In this document: positions 63,630 to 64,000 of the stretch, one piece after another
Layout: each line of letters begins with the position of its first letter
Position numbering within the stretch: the stretch's first letter is position 1
Made by a program: the position numbers and the translations under genes
The notes under the pieces: generated by a model
What the model saw: only the letters and a program-made list of their open reading frames with translations
What the model was told of the DNA's origin: nothing
Databases searched by the model: none
From: Thermococcus stetteri
GTDB lineage: Archaea; Methanobacteriota_B; Thermococci; Thermococcales; Thermococcaceae
Length of the DNA: 64,000 bases
Direction of reading: 5' to 3'
Assembly: GCF_017873335.1 (NCBI RefSeq)
Contig: NZ_JAGGKB010000001.1
Coordinates: 248,001-312,000 of the forward strand

Positions 63630-63647
63630 ACGGATGTATGCATCCGT
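63630..63647. promoter_or_regulatory. Inverted repeat upstream of the 25-residue peptide gene
   Basis: ACGGATG, four bases TATG, then CATCCGT: perfect 7-base arms between the TATA-like element (63648-63656) and the peptide ATG, about where transcription should start. It lies in the divergent gap with nadB, so it might control either gene. Confidence 0.5.
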
Positions 63648-63756
63648 TTAAAAGCTTTACGTTTGTAAAATCAATGGTCGTTGACCCAACGGTTTGATTC
63701 CCGTCCTTTCCAAGACGTTTTTAAGCTGGCACCCAAACTCGATTCAGGTGAGAGCA

Positions 63757-64000
63757 ATGGCCTCGATTGGAACCATCGGCGGCGGCATCGCGGGGCTTAC
63801 TGCCGCGCTTTCCCTAGCGGAGCGCGGTTACGAGACAACACTCATCCACACGGGGATAAAGATAACCAACTCATACTTGGCCCAAGCGGGTATTGCCCTC
63901 CCCGTCCTCGAAGGCGATTCCATTACTGCTCACGTGGTGGATACAATAAGGGCTGGCAAATACATCAACGATAAAGAGACGGTCTGGAACGTGATATCCA
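63757..64000 (+). CDS. nadB: L-aspartate oxidase (partial, N-terminus)
   Basis: The first 81 codons run off the window. MASIGTIGGGIAGLTAALSLAERGYETTLI is a FAD-binding Rossmann motif, and SYLAQAGIALPVLEGDSITAHVVDTI fits the substrate-side flavin loop of L-aspartate oxidase, the first step of NAD synthesis. ATG 63757 follows GGTGAGAG. A succinate dehydrogenase-like flavoprotein is the only close alternative. Confidence 0.85.
   Translation, partial: MASIGTIGGGIAGLTAALSLAERGYETTLIHTGIKITNSYLAQAGIALPVLEGDSITAHVVDTIRAGKYINDKETVWNVIS

Overview
This window reads as the chromosome of a hyperthermophilic euryarchaeon of the order Thermococcales, most likely a Thermococcus species. The evidence is the gene content: TATA-binding protein, archaeal aMBF1, aEF-1beta, KEOPS subunit Cgi121, archease with its tRNA m5C methylase partner, diphthine synthase, RibL FAD synthase, a GC-rich SRP RNA, an intein in RtcB, and A/T-rich TATA boxes in front of GGTG-type ribosome binding sites. 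Genes are dense, on both strands, in short operons.

Layout. 1-4.9 kb: RNA ligase RtcB (split by an intein and cut by the window edge), a decayed McrB-type restriction GTPase, a PUA-like protein, a tRNA m5C methylase, archease and a VapBC-type toxin pair. 5-13 kb: PanB, a coiled-coil protein, an endonuclease IV-like enzyme, a DmpA-type peptidase, an ABC importer (fused permease plus ATPase) and a purine permease. 13-23 kb: a chemoreceptor, a RecJ-like DHH protein with DnaJ-type zinc fingers, a 92-residue family 4 encapsulin-like protein, a CitG-like protein, a PspC/beta-repeat membrane cluster, PfpI, an Lrp regulator and a Drg GTPase. 23-28 kb: three tRNAs (Gly, Phe, Lys), QueC, PyrD, an aminotransferase operon with membrane proteins, and Cgi121. 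28.9-31.5 kb: a cell-division block (CdrS-like regulator, FtsZ, ParA-like ATPase, small ribbon-helix-helix partner). 31.5-42.6 kb: RibL, PUA, PyrF and DUF4443 operon, histone-deacetylase-like enzyme, TBP, DUF505, ClpP-class membrane protease, DUF356, a second VapBC-like pair, aMBF1, an acetyltransferase and an MFS transporter.

42.7-53 kb is the main accessory region, a proline-oxidation and electron-transfer island. It holds a four-subunit dye-linked L-proline dehydrogenase (alpha, 4Fe-4S, 2Fe-2S, beta), a second two-subunit paralog with rearranged Fe-S domains, a Na+/proline-type symporter with a small accessory membrane protein, and between them a molybdopterin oxidoreductase with membrane partner and a DOMON lipoprotein with a 4-TM partner. 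A perfect 23-bp palindrome lies at the predicted transcription start of the symporter operon.

53-64 kb: aEF-1beta, zinc ribbon, HAD, TOPRIM-like and DtxR-family genes, diphthine synthase, SRP RNA, UMP kinase, an NADH-oxidase-like flavoprotein, a membrane-bound EEP-domain protein, KptA, a strong box C/D guide RNA candidate antisense to the end of kptA, a 25-residue membrane peptide gene, and the start of nadB.

An unusual number of genes are broken by a single stop or frameshift (about 1790, 20265, 37905, 38835, 42741, 47592, 52718 with 52763, and 63347). Three lie in C/G homopolymers, so sequencing error must be excluded before calling true gene decay.
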